Shown: positions 1-6,671 of the stretch, one piece after another
Numbering within the stretch: position 1 is the stretch's first letter
Layout: every line of letters begins with the position of its first letter
Source: Fumia sp045645505
Lineage (GTDB): Bacteria > Bacillota > Clostridia > Oscillospirales > Ruminococcaceae
Assembly: GCA_045645505.1 (NCBI GenBank)
Contig: JAZRIW010000003.1
Location: forward strand, 1 to 12,788
DNA length: 12,788 nt
Direction: 5' to 3'
The notes under the pieces: generated by a model
Seen by the model: only the letters and a program-made list of their open reading frames with translations
Database searches by the model: none
What the model was told of the DNA's origin: nothing
Program-made: the position numbers and the translations under genes

Positions 1-130
1 CGCTATGGCAACAGGTTGGCAACTTATAAAGGGAGAATGGTATTATCTCTTGCCTTCCAATGGTCAGATGGCCGCGAATACTACTGTTGACGGATACAAA
101 CTTAATTCGTCAGGAGTATGGGTTAGATAA
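1..130 (+). CDS. C-terminal end of a cell-wall (choline)-binding repeat protein, partial
   Basis: The reading frame is open from base 2 and stops at TAA 128-130, giving the last 42 residues of a protein that begins before the window. The residues follow the choline-binding / glucan-binding repeat pattern: TGWQ, then KGEWYYL, then NGQMAANTTVDGYKLNSSGVWV. The aromatic and glycine spacing (GW, WYYL, G-M, NT-DGY, GVW) is the usual terminal repeat of this family. Such repeats hold secreted enzymes or adhesins on cell-wall teichoic acids or glycans. The catalytic or adhesive part lies upstream and cannot be seen, so the function is unknown. The gene ends 38 bases before a strong terminator and is separate from the alaS operon. 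Confidence 0.85.
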   Translation, partial: AMATGWQLIKGEWYYLLPSNGQMAANTTVDGYKLNSSGVWVR

Positions 131-168
131 TTCCCCTCATAGAAATATCTCTTTTTCAAAAGGAATGA

Positions 169-195
169 GCCCCGATTTATTCGGGGCCTTTTTCC
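169..195 (+). terminator. Intrinsic terminator of the surface-protein gene
   Basis: A 7-bp GC-rich stem GCCCCGA (169-175) / TCGGGGC (181-187) with a five-base loop is followed by CTTTTTCC and further T residues. It ends transcription of the partial gene on its left and isolates it from the alaS promoter. Confidence 0.9.
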
Positions 196-227
196 TTTTA
201 CAATATAGATGTAATTTTGATAAATAC

Positions 228-256
228 TTGACATAATATTTTTATTTTGTTATACT
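228..256 (+). promoter_or_regulatory. Sigma-A promoter of the alaS operon
   Basis: A perfect -35 TTGACA (228-233) is followed after exactly 17 bases by the -10 TATACT (251-256). Transcription should start near 263, a few bases before the first strand of T-box stem I at 270. This fits a leader of about 260 bases ahead of alaS. Confidence 0.9.
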
Positions 257-269
257 TAATTTGGTTAAA

Positions 270-486
270 GACTATGAAGAGAATAAGTGAGGGAGAGTTT
301 TTCCTAAGAGAGGATACCATTGGTGCAAGGTATCTGTTAAACACCCTGACAAGCCATCTCGGAGTCCCGTCTAAGAAACGGCGTATTTTCTGCGTTAAAG
401 AAATCTGAGTGGCAGATTTTCTGCAATTTGGGTGGTACCACGGAGTAATCACTTCGCCCCGAAATTACGGGGTGGAGTGTTTTTTA
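270..486 (+). promoter_or_regulatory. Alanine-specific T-box leader (tRNA-Ala-sensing riboswitch)
   Basis: Stem I closes by GACT (270-273) with AGTC (363-366); a further helix pairs AGGG (290-293) with CCCT (344-347). The distal part shows AGAGAG (308-313) and an arm GATACC / GGTATC (313-318 / 329-334). The 3' side of the specifier loop reads AAGCCATC, giving the alanine codon GCC (353-355) followed by a purine. A short hairpin CCGT/ACGG (367-370/378-381) and a perfect 7-bp hairpin (401-407/413-419) follow. The T-box TGGTACCA (433-440) is bulged in an antiterminator made of GGG/CCC (430-432/457-459) and CGGAG/CTTCG (441-445/452-456). UGGU can pair with the ACCA end of uncharged tRNA-Ala. The antiterminator shares bases with the terminator at 450-479, so the two exclude each other. 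Low alanine charging should switch on alaS. Confidence 0.93.
450..486 (+). terminator. Conditional terminator of the T-box leader
   Basis: A 12-bp stem, CACTTCGCCCCG (450-461) with CGGGGTGGAGTG (468-479), has a loop AAATTA and is followed directly by a run of T (480-486). Bases 452-459 are also used by the antiterminator, so uncharged tRNA-Ala binding would prevent this hairpin. Confidence 0.95.
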
Positions 487-521
487 TTTTGTAAATTAAA
501 CTTGAAAGGAAGTTTTTTAAA

Positions 522-3143
522 ATGAAATGGACAGGTCTTAATGATTTACGTGAAATGTATTTAAGTTTTTTTGAAAGCAAGGCGCATACACGTTTACCCA
601 GTTTTCCTCTTGTTCCTCAGGGGGATAAGAGCCTTTTGCTTATAAATTCAGGTATGGCTCCTTTGAAAAAATATTTTTTAGGTCAGGCTACTCCTCCTAA
701 CAAAAGGGTGACCACTTGTCAGAAATGTATTCGTACTCCTGATATTGAGAGAGTAGGAAAAACTGCTCGTCATGGTACTTATTTTGAGATGCTCGGAAAC
801 TTTTCTTTCGGAGATTATTTTAAAAATGAAGCTACCGCTTGGGCATGGGAATTTATTACAGAGGTGCTTGAACTTCCTAAAGACAAACTCTGGATTTCTA
901 TCTATGAAGAGGACGACGAGACTTTTGATGTATGGACACAAAAAGTAGGCATTCCGCCTGAAAGAATTGTACGTCTTGGAAAAGAAGATAACTTCTGGGA
1001 ACATGGTAGTGGTCCTTGCGGTCCCTGTTCAGAAATTTATTTTGACAGAGGCGTTGAGCATGGCTGTGGTTCACCTGATTGTAAGGTTGGTTGTGAATGT
1101 GACCGCTTTGTTGAATTCTGGAATTTAGTATTCAGCCAGTTTGATCACGATGGAAACGGACATTATGAAAGAATGGAAAAACCTAACATAGATACAGGTA
1201 TGGGACTTGAGCGTCTTGCTTGTATTATGCAAGGGGTTGACAATCTTTTTGAAGTTGATACTGTTCAGAATATTATGAAGCATATTTCAAAAATTGCTAA
1301 AGTAACTTATAAGGAAAACGAAAAAACTGATATTTCTTTGCGTGTTATTACTGACCATATCCGCAGTACAACTTTTATGATTGCTGACGGCGTATCTCCT
1401 TCTAATGAAGGCAGAGGCTATGTGCTTCGCAGACTTTTAAGAAGAGCGGCACGTCATGGAAGACTTCTTAATGTGAATGAGCCTTTCCTTTATAAGGTTG
1501 TAGATACGGTTGCAAAGGAAAATGAGAGTGCTTATCCGGAACTTTTAGAAAAAGTGGAATATATTAAAAAAGTTGTTAAAAATGAGGAAGAAGCTTTTAA
1601 TAAGACTATCGGTAAGGGTATGGAGCTTCTTATGCAACTCATTGAAAATACAAAAAATAATGTTATTTCAGGCGAAGAGGCATTTAAACTTTATGATACT
1701 TATGGATTCCCGATAGATCTTACTGAAGAAATTGTTGCAGAGAAAGGGCTTTCTGTTGACCTTGAAGAATTTGATAAGAATATGAAAGCTCAGCGTGACC
1801 GTGCAAGAGAAAGCCATCTTGCTAAGGCAGGTTCATCCTGGGAATCCGAATCTCTGAAATTGCCTGATTTTGAATCTGAATTTACAGGTTATGAAACCCT
1901 TAAGGAAAATAGTGAAATTAAAGCGTTACTTGTTGATGGAAAACCTGCAGATTTAGCAAGTACAGATGATGAAGTTATTATCTTGCTTGATAAGACACCT
2001 TTTTATACCGAAAGTGGTGGCCAGGTTTCAGATGAAGGATTGTTAAAGGGTAATAACGGAGTTGTACGCATTAATGATATGAAGAAACTTCCTTCAGGTC
2101 AGATTATACATTTCGGATATGTAGAAAGCGGTACAATTTCAAATGGTGAAAAGATAGAAGCAGAATTGGATTTCGACAGTCGTAAATCTGTTATGCGAAA
2201 CCATACAGCAGCACATCTTTTGCAGGCTGCTTTGCGTAATGTTTTAGGTGATCATGTTCATCAGGCAGGACAGCTTGTAAATAAAAATGTTGTACGTTTT
2301 GACTTTACGCATTTTGAACCTCTTTCTGATTCACAGATAAAAGAAATTGAAAATCAAATAAACGATAAAATCATGGAATGCGTACCGGTTTTGAATTATG
2401 AAACTGATATCAATACTGCAAAAGAAAAAGGCGCTATGGCGCTTTTTAGTGAAAAATATGGTGAAACTGTAAGAGTGGTTGAAATCGGTGATTATTCTAT
2501 GGAGCTTTGTGGCGGTACTCATGTTAAGAATACCGGTGAACTTGGACTCTTTAAGATTCTTTCTGAAAGTTCAGTTGCAGCAGGTGTCAGAAGAATAGAG
2601 GCTGTTACAGGTCTTGGATTTATTTCGGAAGCAGAAAAAACTCACGAAAACTTGCTTAAGGCGGCATATGTTTTAAAAACAACACCTTCAGAACTTTTTA
2701 ATCGTCTGGAATCTTTGCTTGCAGAAATTAAAGAAAAAGATCGTGAAATTGCAGTACTCAACGGTAAAATGGCAAGTAATCAACTTGAAGATATTATGAA
2801 AGATGCAAAAGATATAAACGGAGTTTTGGTTGTTACTGCAAATCTTTCAGGTGTCGGCGTTGATGCGTTGCGTTCTGTAGGCGATAAACTTAAAGATGCA
2901 AATAAAAATATCTGTGCACTTATTTGCGGTGGAGATGATAAAAAGAATTTCCTTTGCGTTGCTGGTGAAGATGCTGTTAAAAAAGGTGTTCACGCAGGTA
3001 AAATTGTAAAAGAAGTTGCAGAAAAAACCGGTGGTAAGGGTGGTGGACGCCCCGATTCTGCTATGGCAGGTGTAGGCGACGCTAACTTAATTGATGAAGC
3101 TATGAAACTCGTCTCTGAAATAGTAAAATCTGCAGTTAAATAA
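522..3143 (+). CDS. alaS: Alanine--tRNA ligase
   Basis: Cytoplasmic class II synthetase that charges tRNA-Ala and clears mischarged Ser- and Gly-tRNA-Ala. At 873 residues it has the full bacterial length. The aminoacylation core covers about 1-440: FEMLGNFSFGDYF near 88-100, WEHGSGPCGPCSE near 159-171, and motif 3 GRGYVLRRLLRRA near 297-309. A cysteine-rich insert (C182, C187, C191, C193), as I recall from clostridial AlaRS, could bind metal. The editing domain has H561/H565 (NHTAAHLL) and C663/H667 (CGGTH), the four metal ligands. The C-terminal DHHA1 region carries the GGKGGGRPDSA signature near 837-847. ATG 522 has AAAGGAAG upstream. It is the first gene of an operon with the HIT and phosphoribosyltransferase genes and is controlled by the alanine T-box. 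All key residues are present. Confidence 0.98.
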   Translation: MKWTGLNDLREMYLSFFESKAHTRLPSFPLVPQGDKSLLLINSGMAPLKKYFLGQATPPNKRVTTCQKCIRTPDIERVGKTARHGTYFEMLGNFSFGDYFKNEATAWAWEFITEVLELPKDKLWISIYEEDDETFDVWTQKVGIPPERIVRLGKEDNFWEHGSGPCGPCSEIYFDRGVEHGCGSPDCKVGCECDRFVEFWNLVFSQFDHDGNGHYERMEKPNIDTGMGLERLACIMQGVDNLFEVDTVQNIMKHISKIAKVTYKENEKTDISLRVITDHIRSTTFMIADGVSPSNEGRGYVLRRLLRRAARHGRLLNVNEPFLYKVVDTVAKENESAYPELLEKVEYIKKVVKNEEEAFNKTIGKGMELLMQLIENTKNNVISGEEAFKLYDTYGFPIDLTEEIVAEKGLSVDLEEFDKNMKAQRDRARESHLAKAGSSWESESLKLPDFESEFTGYETLKENSEIKALLVDGKPADLASTDDEVIILLDKTPFYTESGGQVSDEGLLKGNNGVVRINDMKKLPSGQIIHFGYVESGTISNGEKIEAELDFDSRKSVMRNHTAAHLLQAALRNVLGDHVHQAGQLVNKNVVRFDFTHFEPLSDSQIKEIENQINDKIMECVPVLNYETDINTAKEKGAMALFSEKYGETVRVVEIGDYSMELCGGTHVKNTGELGLFKILSESSVAAGVRRIEAVTGLGFISEAEKTHENLLKAAYVLKTTPSELFNRLESLLAEIKEKDREIAVLNGKMASNQLEDIMKDAKDINGVLVVTANLSGVGVDALRSVGDKLKDANKNICALICGGDDKKNFLCVAGEDAVKKGVHAGKIVKEVAEKTGGKGGGRPDSAMAGVGDANLIDEAMKLVSEIVKSAVK

Positions 3144-3153
3144 GGAGAATTTT

Positions 3154-3492
3154 ATGGATTGTCTTTTTTGTAAAATTATAAATGGGGAAATTCCGTCTAA
3201 AAAAATTTATGAGGACGAAATGGTTTTTGCATTTTATGATATTGATCCTAAAGCCCCTACTCATTTTTTAGTGGTTCCTAAAAAACATATATCATCTCCC
3301 GATGAGGTTAAGGAATGTGACGAGATAATCGTTGGTCATATTTATTCGGTAATTGCAAAATTAGCAAAAGAGCTTAAACTTGATAATGGGTATCGCGTTG
3401 TGGCTAACTGTGGCACAGAGGGTGGTCAGACTGTAGGACACTTGCATTTTCATGTGCTTGCAGGCAGAATGTTATCGTGGCCTCCGGGATAA
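3154..3492 (+). CDS. HIT-family nucleotide hydrolase (HinT-like)
   Basis: A 112-residue protein, the normal size for the HINT branch of the histidine-triad superfamily. It opens with CLFCKI (C3, C6), a pair common in bacterial HinT and often thought to bind zinc. It has the middle segment APTHFLVVPKKH, and ends with the catalytic triad motif GHLHFHVL (H96, H98, H100) followed by GRMLSWPPG. Family members hydrolyse adenosine 5'-phosphoramidates and can remove AMP from aminoacyl-adenylates, including those formed by aminoacyl-tRNA synthetases. This makes the place directly behind alaS suggestive, although the link is inference. The ribosome site AAGGAG (3142-3147) overlaps the alaS stop codon, so translation is probably coupled to alaS. 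There is no terminator or promoter between them. The exact substrate cannot be told from sequence. Confidence 0.95.
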   Translation: MDCLFCKIINGEIPSKKIYEDEMVFAFYDIDPKAPTHFLVVPKKHISSPDEVKECDEIIVGHIYSVIAKLAKELKLDNGYRVVANCGTEGGQTVGHLHFHVLAGRMLSWPPG

Positions 3493-3519
3493 ATTTAAGT
3501 TAAACAGGGAGTGTTTTAA

Positions 3520-4056
3520 ATGGAATATTATACAATAAATATTGCGGGACTTACCCGCAAACTTCCAATTTGCTCTGTAAGCGACAAATTGGACATTGCT
3601 GCGCTTATTATGTTTTCCGATGTTGAGCTTACTATTGCTACAGCGAAGGAGATTATAAAGAAAGCCCCTGATTGTGATGTGCTTATTACAGCGGAATCAA
3701 AGGGAATTCCCCTTGCTTATGAAATGGCCAGACAAATGGAAAAACCTTATGTGGTTGCAAGAAAAGGTATTAAGGTTTACACTATTGATCCTATTGAGGT
3801 TGAAGTTAATTCTATTACCACAAAAGGTTCACAGAAGCTTTATTTGGGACGTGAAGATGTAAATCGTTTACAAGGCAAGAGAGTGCTTATTGTTGATGAT
3901 GTTATCAGTACAGGCGAATCATTAAAGGCTTTAGAAGCTTTAGTGGAAAAAGCAGGTGGCAATATTGTAGGAAAGGTGGCTGTTCTGGCAGAGGGTGATG
4001 CTGCAGACAGAGATGATATTTTCTATCTTGAAAAGCTACCATTGTTTTTTAAATAA
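3520..4056 (+). CDS. Phosphoribosyltransferase, adenine/purine PRT-like
   Basis: A 178-residue type I phosphoribosyltransferase. The PRPP-binding loop VLIVDDVISTGES lies at 122-134, with the two adjacent aspartates D126 and D127. A flexible hood region sits near 80-110. Length and the segment AESKGIPLAYEMARQ (58-72) resemble the adenine phosphoribosyltransferase group, which makes AMP from adenine and PRPP for purine salvage. The N-terminus is not that of a typical Apt, however, and xanthine-type or regulatory (PurR-like without a DNA-binding domain) roles are possible, so no symbol is given. AGGGAG upstream supports ATG 3520. It lies 27 bases behind the HIT gene with no terminator between, and is the last gene of the alaS operon before the hairpin at 4071. 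Confidence 0.85.
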   Translation: MEYYTINIAGLTRKLPICSVSDKLDIAALIMFSDVELTIATAKEIIKKAPDCDVLITAESKGIPLAYEMARQMEKPYVVARKGIKVYTIDPIEVEVNSITTKGSQKLYLGREDVNRLQGKRVLIVDDVISTGESLKALEALVEKAGGNIVGKVAVLAEGDAADRDDIFYLEKLPLFFK

Positions 4057-4070
4057 AAATCTATATAATA

Positions 4071-4101
4071 AAAAGCCGTAGTTTAAAACTACGGCTTTTT
4101 T
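4071..4101. terminator. Bidirectional terminator between convergent operons
   Basis: The inverted repeat AAAAGCCGTAGTTT / AAACTACGGCTTTT (4071-4084 / 4086-4099) is flanked by A on the left and T on the right. It therefore works as an intrinsic terminator in both directions. It ends the alaS operon on the plus strand and the rsmE operon on the minus strand, whose last stop is only a few bases away. Confidence 0.93.
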
Positions 4102-4105
4102 AAAA

Positions 4106-4351
4106 TTATTCTTCGGTTTCTGTAGGAGCTTCTTCTGAAGTTGTTTCTTCCTTAAAAGGAGGAATTGTTTCAATTTCTTCCATAATTTCAACGTAATCTG
4201 CATCTTCATCAGGAATAAGATCCTCATCAGGCTCATAATCAAGATAATCTGCGATTTTTTCACTCTTTTTCTTAATATAGGTTGTTGCAGCAACAGCGGC
4301 AACGGCAACAGCAGCGGCGGTTGCCAGAACAGAGAATAAACCTTTTTTCAT
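4106..4351 (-). CDS. Small membrane-anchored acidic protein, unknown function
   Basis: An 81-residue protein I do not recognise. After MKK comes one hydrophobic, alanine/valine-rich segment (about 5-24). A basic stretch IKKKSEK (26-32) follows, and then a strongly acidic tail (about 35-81) rich in E, D, P and T. The short positive start, single helix and absence of a cleavage motif or lipobox suggest an anchored protein, with the acidic tail on one face of the membrane. The side is uncertain: the basic residues on both flanks do not settle it. The ribosome site AAAGGAAG lies in the 20-base gap after rsmE, so it is probably translated from the rsmE transcript. The low-complexity tail makes similarity searches weak. 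A proper start and site argue that it is a real gene. Confidence 0.75.
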   Translation of the reverse strand: MKKGLFSVLATAAAVAVAAVAATTYIKKKSEKIADYLDYEPDEDLIPDEDADYVEIMEEIETIPPFKEETTSEEAPTETEE

Positions 4352-4371
4352 TTCATTTCTTCCTTTCTAAA

Positions 4372-5085
4372 TTAAATATCACCCGTCAGGGAAAGAATTA
4401 CAGATAAACCGCAGATAGGCGCTGTTTCGCAACGCAGTATCCGCTTACCGAGAGTTGCAGGAAAAACCCCGTTTTTTTCAAGGAAAACGATTTCGTCTTT
4501 TGAAAAACCACCTTCACTTCCTACGAAAACTCCTAATTCCGAAGTGTTTTCATTAATAAGTGTTTTAAGGCTGCTACCACCATTTTCATAGAAAACTATA
4601 CTTTCCTTAGGAAGTGTTTTTACTGCATCATTCAATGTTAACAAACCGGAAACTTCAGGTATGATACCTCGGCCACTCTGTTTTGCGGCTTCTGATGCAA
4701 TTTTATTATATCGTTCAACCTTTTTTTTCATAGATTTTTCATCAGGTCGTGAAATACATCTTTCGGTGAGGACAGGCACAATTTTATAAACTCCGAGTTC
4801 AACACATTTTTGTATGATAAGTTCCATTTTGTCACCCTTAGGAAGTGCCTGAAAGAGGGTTATTTTAACTGAAGGTTCGGATTCCGTTTTTGTTTTTGAA
4901 ATAATATTAATAAGGACAGAATCTGTTATATCAGTAATTTTCCCCTGATAATCATATCCGTTACCGTCACACAGAGTGATTTCTTCACCTATTGAAATTC
5001 TTAAAGATTTTATAATATGTTTTGCATCTTCACCGGAAATTGAAATTTTATCAGAATTAATTTCAGGTACAAAAAAACGAGGCAT
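4372..5085 (-). CDS. rsmE: 16S rRNA (uracil-1498-N3)-methyltransferase
   Basis: RsmE uses S-adenosylmethionine to methylate U1498 of 16S rRNA in the decoding region of assembled 30S subunits. The 237-residue protein has the usual length. It begins with the PUA-like start MPRFFV and GEDAKHI near 18-24 (family form: HHL/HVL), followed by the SPOUT fold. Signature elements are ALPKGDKMELIIQKCVELG (80-98), EAAKQSGR (132-139), VGSEGGFS (188-195) and LGKRILRCETAP (212-223), which form the knotted cofactor site. ATG 5085 is preceded by a modest GGTGAT site. In many Firmicutes prmA lies just upstream; here the gene stands alone behind the terminator of the sodium-pump genes, followed only by the small acidic protein gene. 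Confidence 0.97.
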   Translation of the reverse strand: MPRFFVPEINSDKISISGEDAKHIIKSLRISIGEEITLCDGNGYDYQGKITDITDSVLINIISKTKTESEPSVKITLFQALPKGDKMELIIQKCVELGVYKIVPVLTERCISRPDEKSMKKKVERYNKIASEAAKQSGRGIIPEVSGLLTLNDAVKTLPKESIVFYENGGSSLKTLINENTSELGVFVGSEGGFSKDEIVFLEKNGVFPATLGKRILRCETAPICGLSVILSLTGDI

Positions 5086-5115
5086 TTTATCACCACATTT
5101 CTAATATCTAAGTTT

Positions 5116-5121
5116 ATTATA
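5116..5121 (-). promoter_or_regulatory. Possible -10 element for rsmE
   Basis: On the minus strand a perfect TATAAT lies about 30 bases ahead of the rsmE start, in very AT-rich sequence (5090-5187). No convincing -35 hexamer is seen at a 16-18 base distance, so this is only a candidate. Confidence 0.4.
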
Positions 5122-5186
5122 CACCTTATTTTTTTATTTTGCTATAATTATTAAAAAAAATATATGAATTTTATTTGAACAAATAA

Positions 5187-5227
5187 AAAAAGGAATGTTT
5201 AAAGTAAAAACTCTAAACATTCCTTTT
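5187..5227 (-). terminator. Terminator behind the sodium-pump genes
   Basis: A 10-bp stem GGAATGTTTA / TAAACATTCC (5192-5201 / 5214-5223) is extended by A/T pairs and flanked by an A-run on the left. Read on the minus strand it is a hairpin followed by TTTTTTATTT, 13 bases after the stop of the OadG-like gene. Confidence 0.85.
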
Positions 5228-5239
5228 GAAAATCACAAA

Positions 5240-5368
5240 TTATTTTTTGTCTTTAGAAATTTTAGTTAAAAGCATCATGATACCAATAAGAAGAACTGTA
5301 ACTACCAGGATACCGCCCATACCCATAGCCATCATAGGAAGGGTTTTTAAAAAATTATCAAAATACAT
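5240..5368 (-). CDS. OadG-related miniature sodium-pump subunit (42 aa)
   Basis: A 42-residue protein read directly from the minus strand: start ATG 5366-5368, stop TAA 5240-5242. AAGGAG lies just upstream, in the 15-base gap after the beta-subunit stop. It starts MYFDNFLKTLPMMAMGMGG, has one glycine/methionine-rich hydrophobic helix (about 11-34) and ends in the basic tail TKISKDKK. Position behind a decarboxylase beta subunit, one N-terminal helix and a short charged tail match the small OadG-related subunits known from Clostridia. In the classic oxaloacetate decarboxylase, gamma is about 80 residues long, and its C-terminal part binds zinc and the alpha subunit. That part is missing here. 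I infer that the peptide stabilises or anchors the beta subunit in the membrane. Confidence 0.85.
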   Translation of the reverse strand: MYFDNFLKTLPMMAMGMGGILVVTVLLIGIMMLLTKISKDKK

Positions 5369-5383
5369 ATTTACCACTCCTTA

Positions 5384-6559
5384 TTATCCCATCATTTGCA
5401 TCATACTGAGTACCAAACCGCCGGCAATAACTGAAGCAACCTGACCGGAAACGTTAGCACCTACTGCATGCATAAGCAAGAAGTTTTCGGGGTCTTCTTT
5501 AAGTCCGATTTTATGAACAACACGCGCAGACATAGGAAATGCAGAAATACCTGCAGCACCAATCATGGGATTTACCTTCTTTTTGGTGAATAAATTTAAA
5601 AGTTTTGCGAACATTACACCACCGACAGTATCGAAGATAAATGCGAAAAGTCCCAATCCCATAATTAAAATTGTATATATATTGAGGAAGGATTCTGCCT
5701 GCATTTTGAAAGAAATTGTGATACCAAGAAGAATTGTGATTAAGTTTGCAAGTTCCTTTTGTGCGGATTCGGAAAGTGAATTTAAAACTCCACATTCACG
5801 AATTAAGTTACCGAACATTAAAAATCCTGCCAAGGCAACAGATTCGGGGGATACTAAACCAACTACCATTGTTACGATAATGGGAAAGAGAATTTTAGTT
5901 GTTTTTGATACAGGTAAAGCGTGGTAATCCATACGGATCAAACGCTCTTTTTTAGTTGTAATAAGCTTAATAATAGGTGGCTGAATAATAGGTACCAAAG
6001 CCATATATGAATATGCAGCTACCATAATAGCACCTGTGTAATTAGAACCGAGTTGCTGAGCTACGAAAATGGACGTAGGACCATCAGCAGCACCGATAAT
6101 AGCGATTGAAGCTGCGTCTTTAAGCTCAGGGAAGAATAACGAGGAAACACTTAAAGTAAAGAAGATACCAAACTGAGCTGCAGCACCGAAAAGCATCATT
6201 TTAGGGTTGGAAAGAAGAGGTGAAAAATCTATCATAGCACCGATACCGATAAATAAAAGCAAGGGGAAAAGCTCATTTGCAATACCGGCATTGAAAAGGG
6301 TTTCAATTGTATGTACAGCTCCTGAAATCGGGAGATTTACTAAAATTGCACCAAATCCCATCGGCAATAATAATGTGGGTTCCATTTCTTTTTTGATAGC
6401 AAGATAAATTAAAATTCCACCGATTACCCACATGATCATCTGTTTTGGCAAAATAGCCCAGATTTCATTGAATTCGGTCATGAAAGATGCAAGTTGTTCG
6501 TCAGCCATTACACTTATCCCTGTAATGTGCAAAATATACCGTATTGATTGTGTAAACAA
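5384..6559 (-). CDS. Sodium-translocating decarboxylase, beta subunit (OadB/GcdB/MmdB family)
   Basis: Integral membrane subunit of biotin-dependent decarboxylase pumps. It removes CO2 from carboxybiotin and exports sodium. From the chosen start it has 391 residues and many hydrophobic helices. The residues known to matter in Klebsiella OadB are at matching spacings: D159 in GAADGPTS, Y185, GNLIRECGV (250-258), then N330, G334, S339 and R346. The site should therefore be intact. The frame stays open to a TTG at 6620-6622 and an ATG at 6611-6613, but both fall inside a leader hairpin. TTG 6557-6559 lies seven bases after a perfect AGGAGG and is preferred; ATG 6506-6508 has only a weak site. 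No alpha subunit or biotin carrier is in the window. The substrate (oxaloacetate, methylmalonyl-, malonyl- or glutaconyl-CoA) cannot be told. Confidence 0.93.
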   Translation of the reverse strand: MFTQSIRYILHITGISVMADEQLASFMTEFNEIWAILPKQMIMWVIGGILIYLAIKKEMEPTLLLPMGFGAILVNLPISGAVHTIETLFNAGIANELFPLLLFIGIGAMIDFSPLLSNPKMMLFGAAAQFGIFFTLSVSSLFFPELKDAASIAIIGAADGPTSIFVAQQLGSNYTGAIMVAAYSYMALVPIIQPPIIKLITTKKERLIRMDYHALPVSKTTKILFPIIVTMVVGLVSPESVALAGFLMFGNLIRECGVLNSLSESAQKELANLITILLGITISFKMQAESFLNIYTILIMGLGLFAFIFDTVGGVMFAKLLNLFTKKKVNPMIGAAGISAFPMSARVVHKIGLKEDPENFLLMHAVGANVSGQVASVIAGGLVLSMMQMMG

Positions 6560-6566
6560 AAGAAAA

Positions 6567-6572
6567 CCTCCT
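6567..6572 (-). promoter_or_regulatory. Ribosome binding site that sets the beta-subunit start
   Basis: Minus-strand AGGAGG is followed by the seven bases TTTTCTT and then TTG (6559-6557) in frame with the beta subunit. It is the strongest site near this 5' end and decides for a TTG start. Confidence 0.8.
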
Positions 6573-6595
6573 AAATATTTATTTTCCTTTAAATA

Positions 6596-6632
6596 AAAGT
6601 AAGATTTTCTCATAATGAGCAAATCTTACTTT
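6596..6632 (-). promoter_or_regulatory. Long hairpin at the 5' end of the beta-subunit leader
   Basis: A 12-bp perfect stem AAAGTAAGATTT / AAATCTTACTTT (6596-6607 / 6621-6632) continues, after one mismatch, with CTCA/TGAG (6609-6612 / 6616-6619) around the loop TAA. No T-run follows on the minus strand, so it is not a normal terminator. It begins about four bases after the predicted transcription start (near 6636) and ends 23 bases before the AGGAGG. It could protect the mRNA 5' end or be a protein-binding site. Confidence 0.75.
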
Positions 6633-6642
6633 CATTACTTTA

Positions 6643-6671
6643 AGTATAAATTAAACTTTGGGTTTTGTCAA
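6643..6671 (-). promoter_or_regulatory. Sigma-A promoter of the beta-subunit operon
   Basis: Minus-strand TTGACA (plus 6666-6671) and TATACT (plus 6643-6648) are separated by exactly 17 bases. The -35 overlaps the last codons of the upstream zinc-ribbon gene. This gives the sodium-pump genes their own start and a leader of about 77 bases before the TTG. Confidence 0.85.

Noticed and set aside
198..452. An open frame on the minus strand of 84 codons across the alaS leader.
   Set aside because: It lies over the alaS promoter and T-box, has low-complexity composition and no ribosome site. The structured leader on the plus strand explains the sequence.
1070..1105. Cysteine cluster (C182, C187, C191, C193) in AlaRS taken as a novel zinc insertion.
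   Set aside because: As I recall, AlaRS of many Clostridia has a similar cysteine-rich insert, so it is probably a lineage trait and not new.
4036..4308. An overlapping minus-strand frame of 90 codons rich in leucine and lysine.
   Set aside because: It is another frame of the small acidic protein gene and runs through the bidirectional terminator. Its composition comes from the GAA/GAT repeats of the real gene.
5226..5444. An open frame of 72 codons on the plus strand.
   Set aside because: It is antisense to the OadG-like gene and the end of the beta subunit. The minus-strand reading gives a recognisable membrane peptide with a good ribosome site.
6506..6622. Longer N-terminus of the beta subunit from the TTG at 6622 or the ATG at 6613.
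   Set aside because: Both codons fall in the leader hairpin and have no ribosome site. AGGAGG before TTG 6559 is much better, and family members begin near this place.
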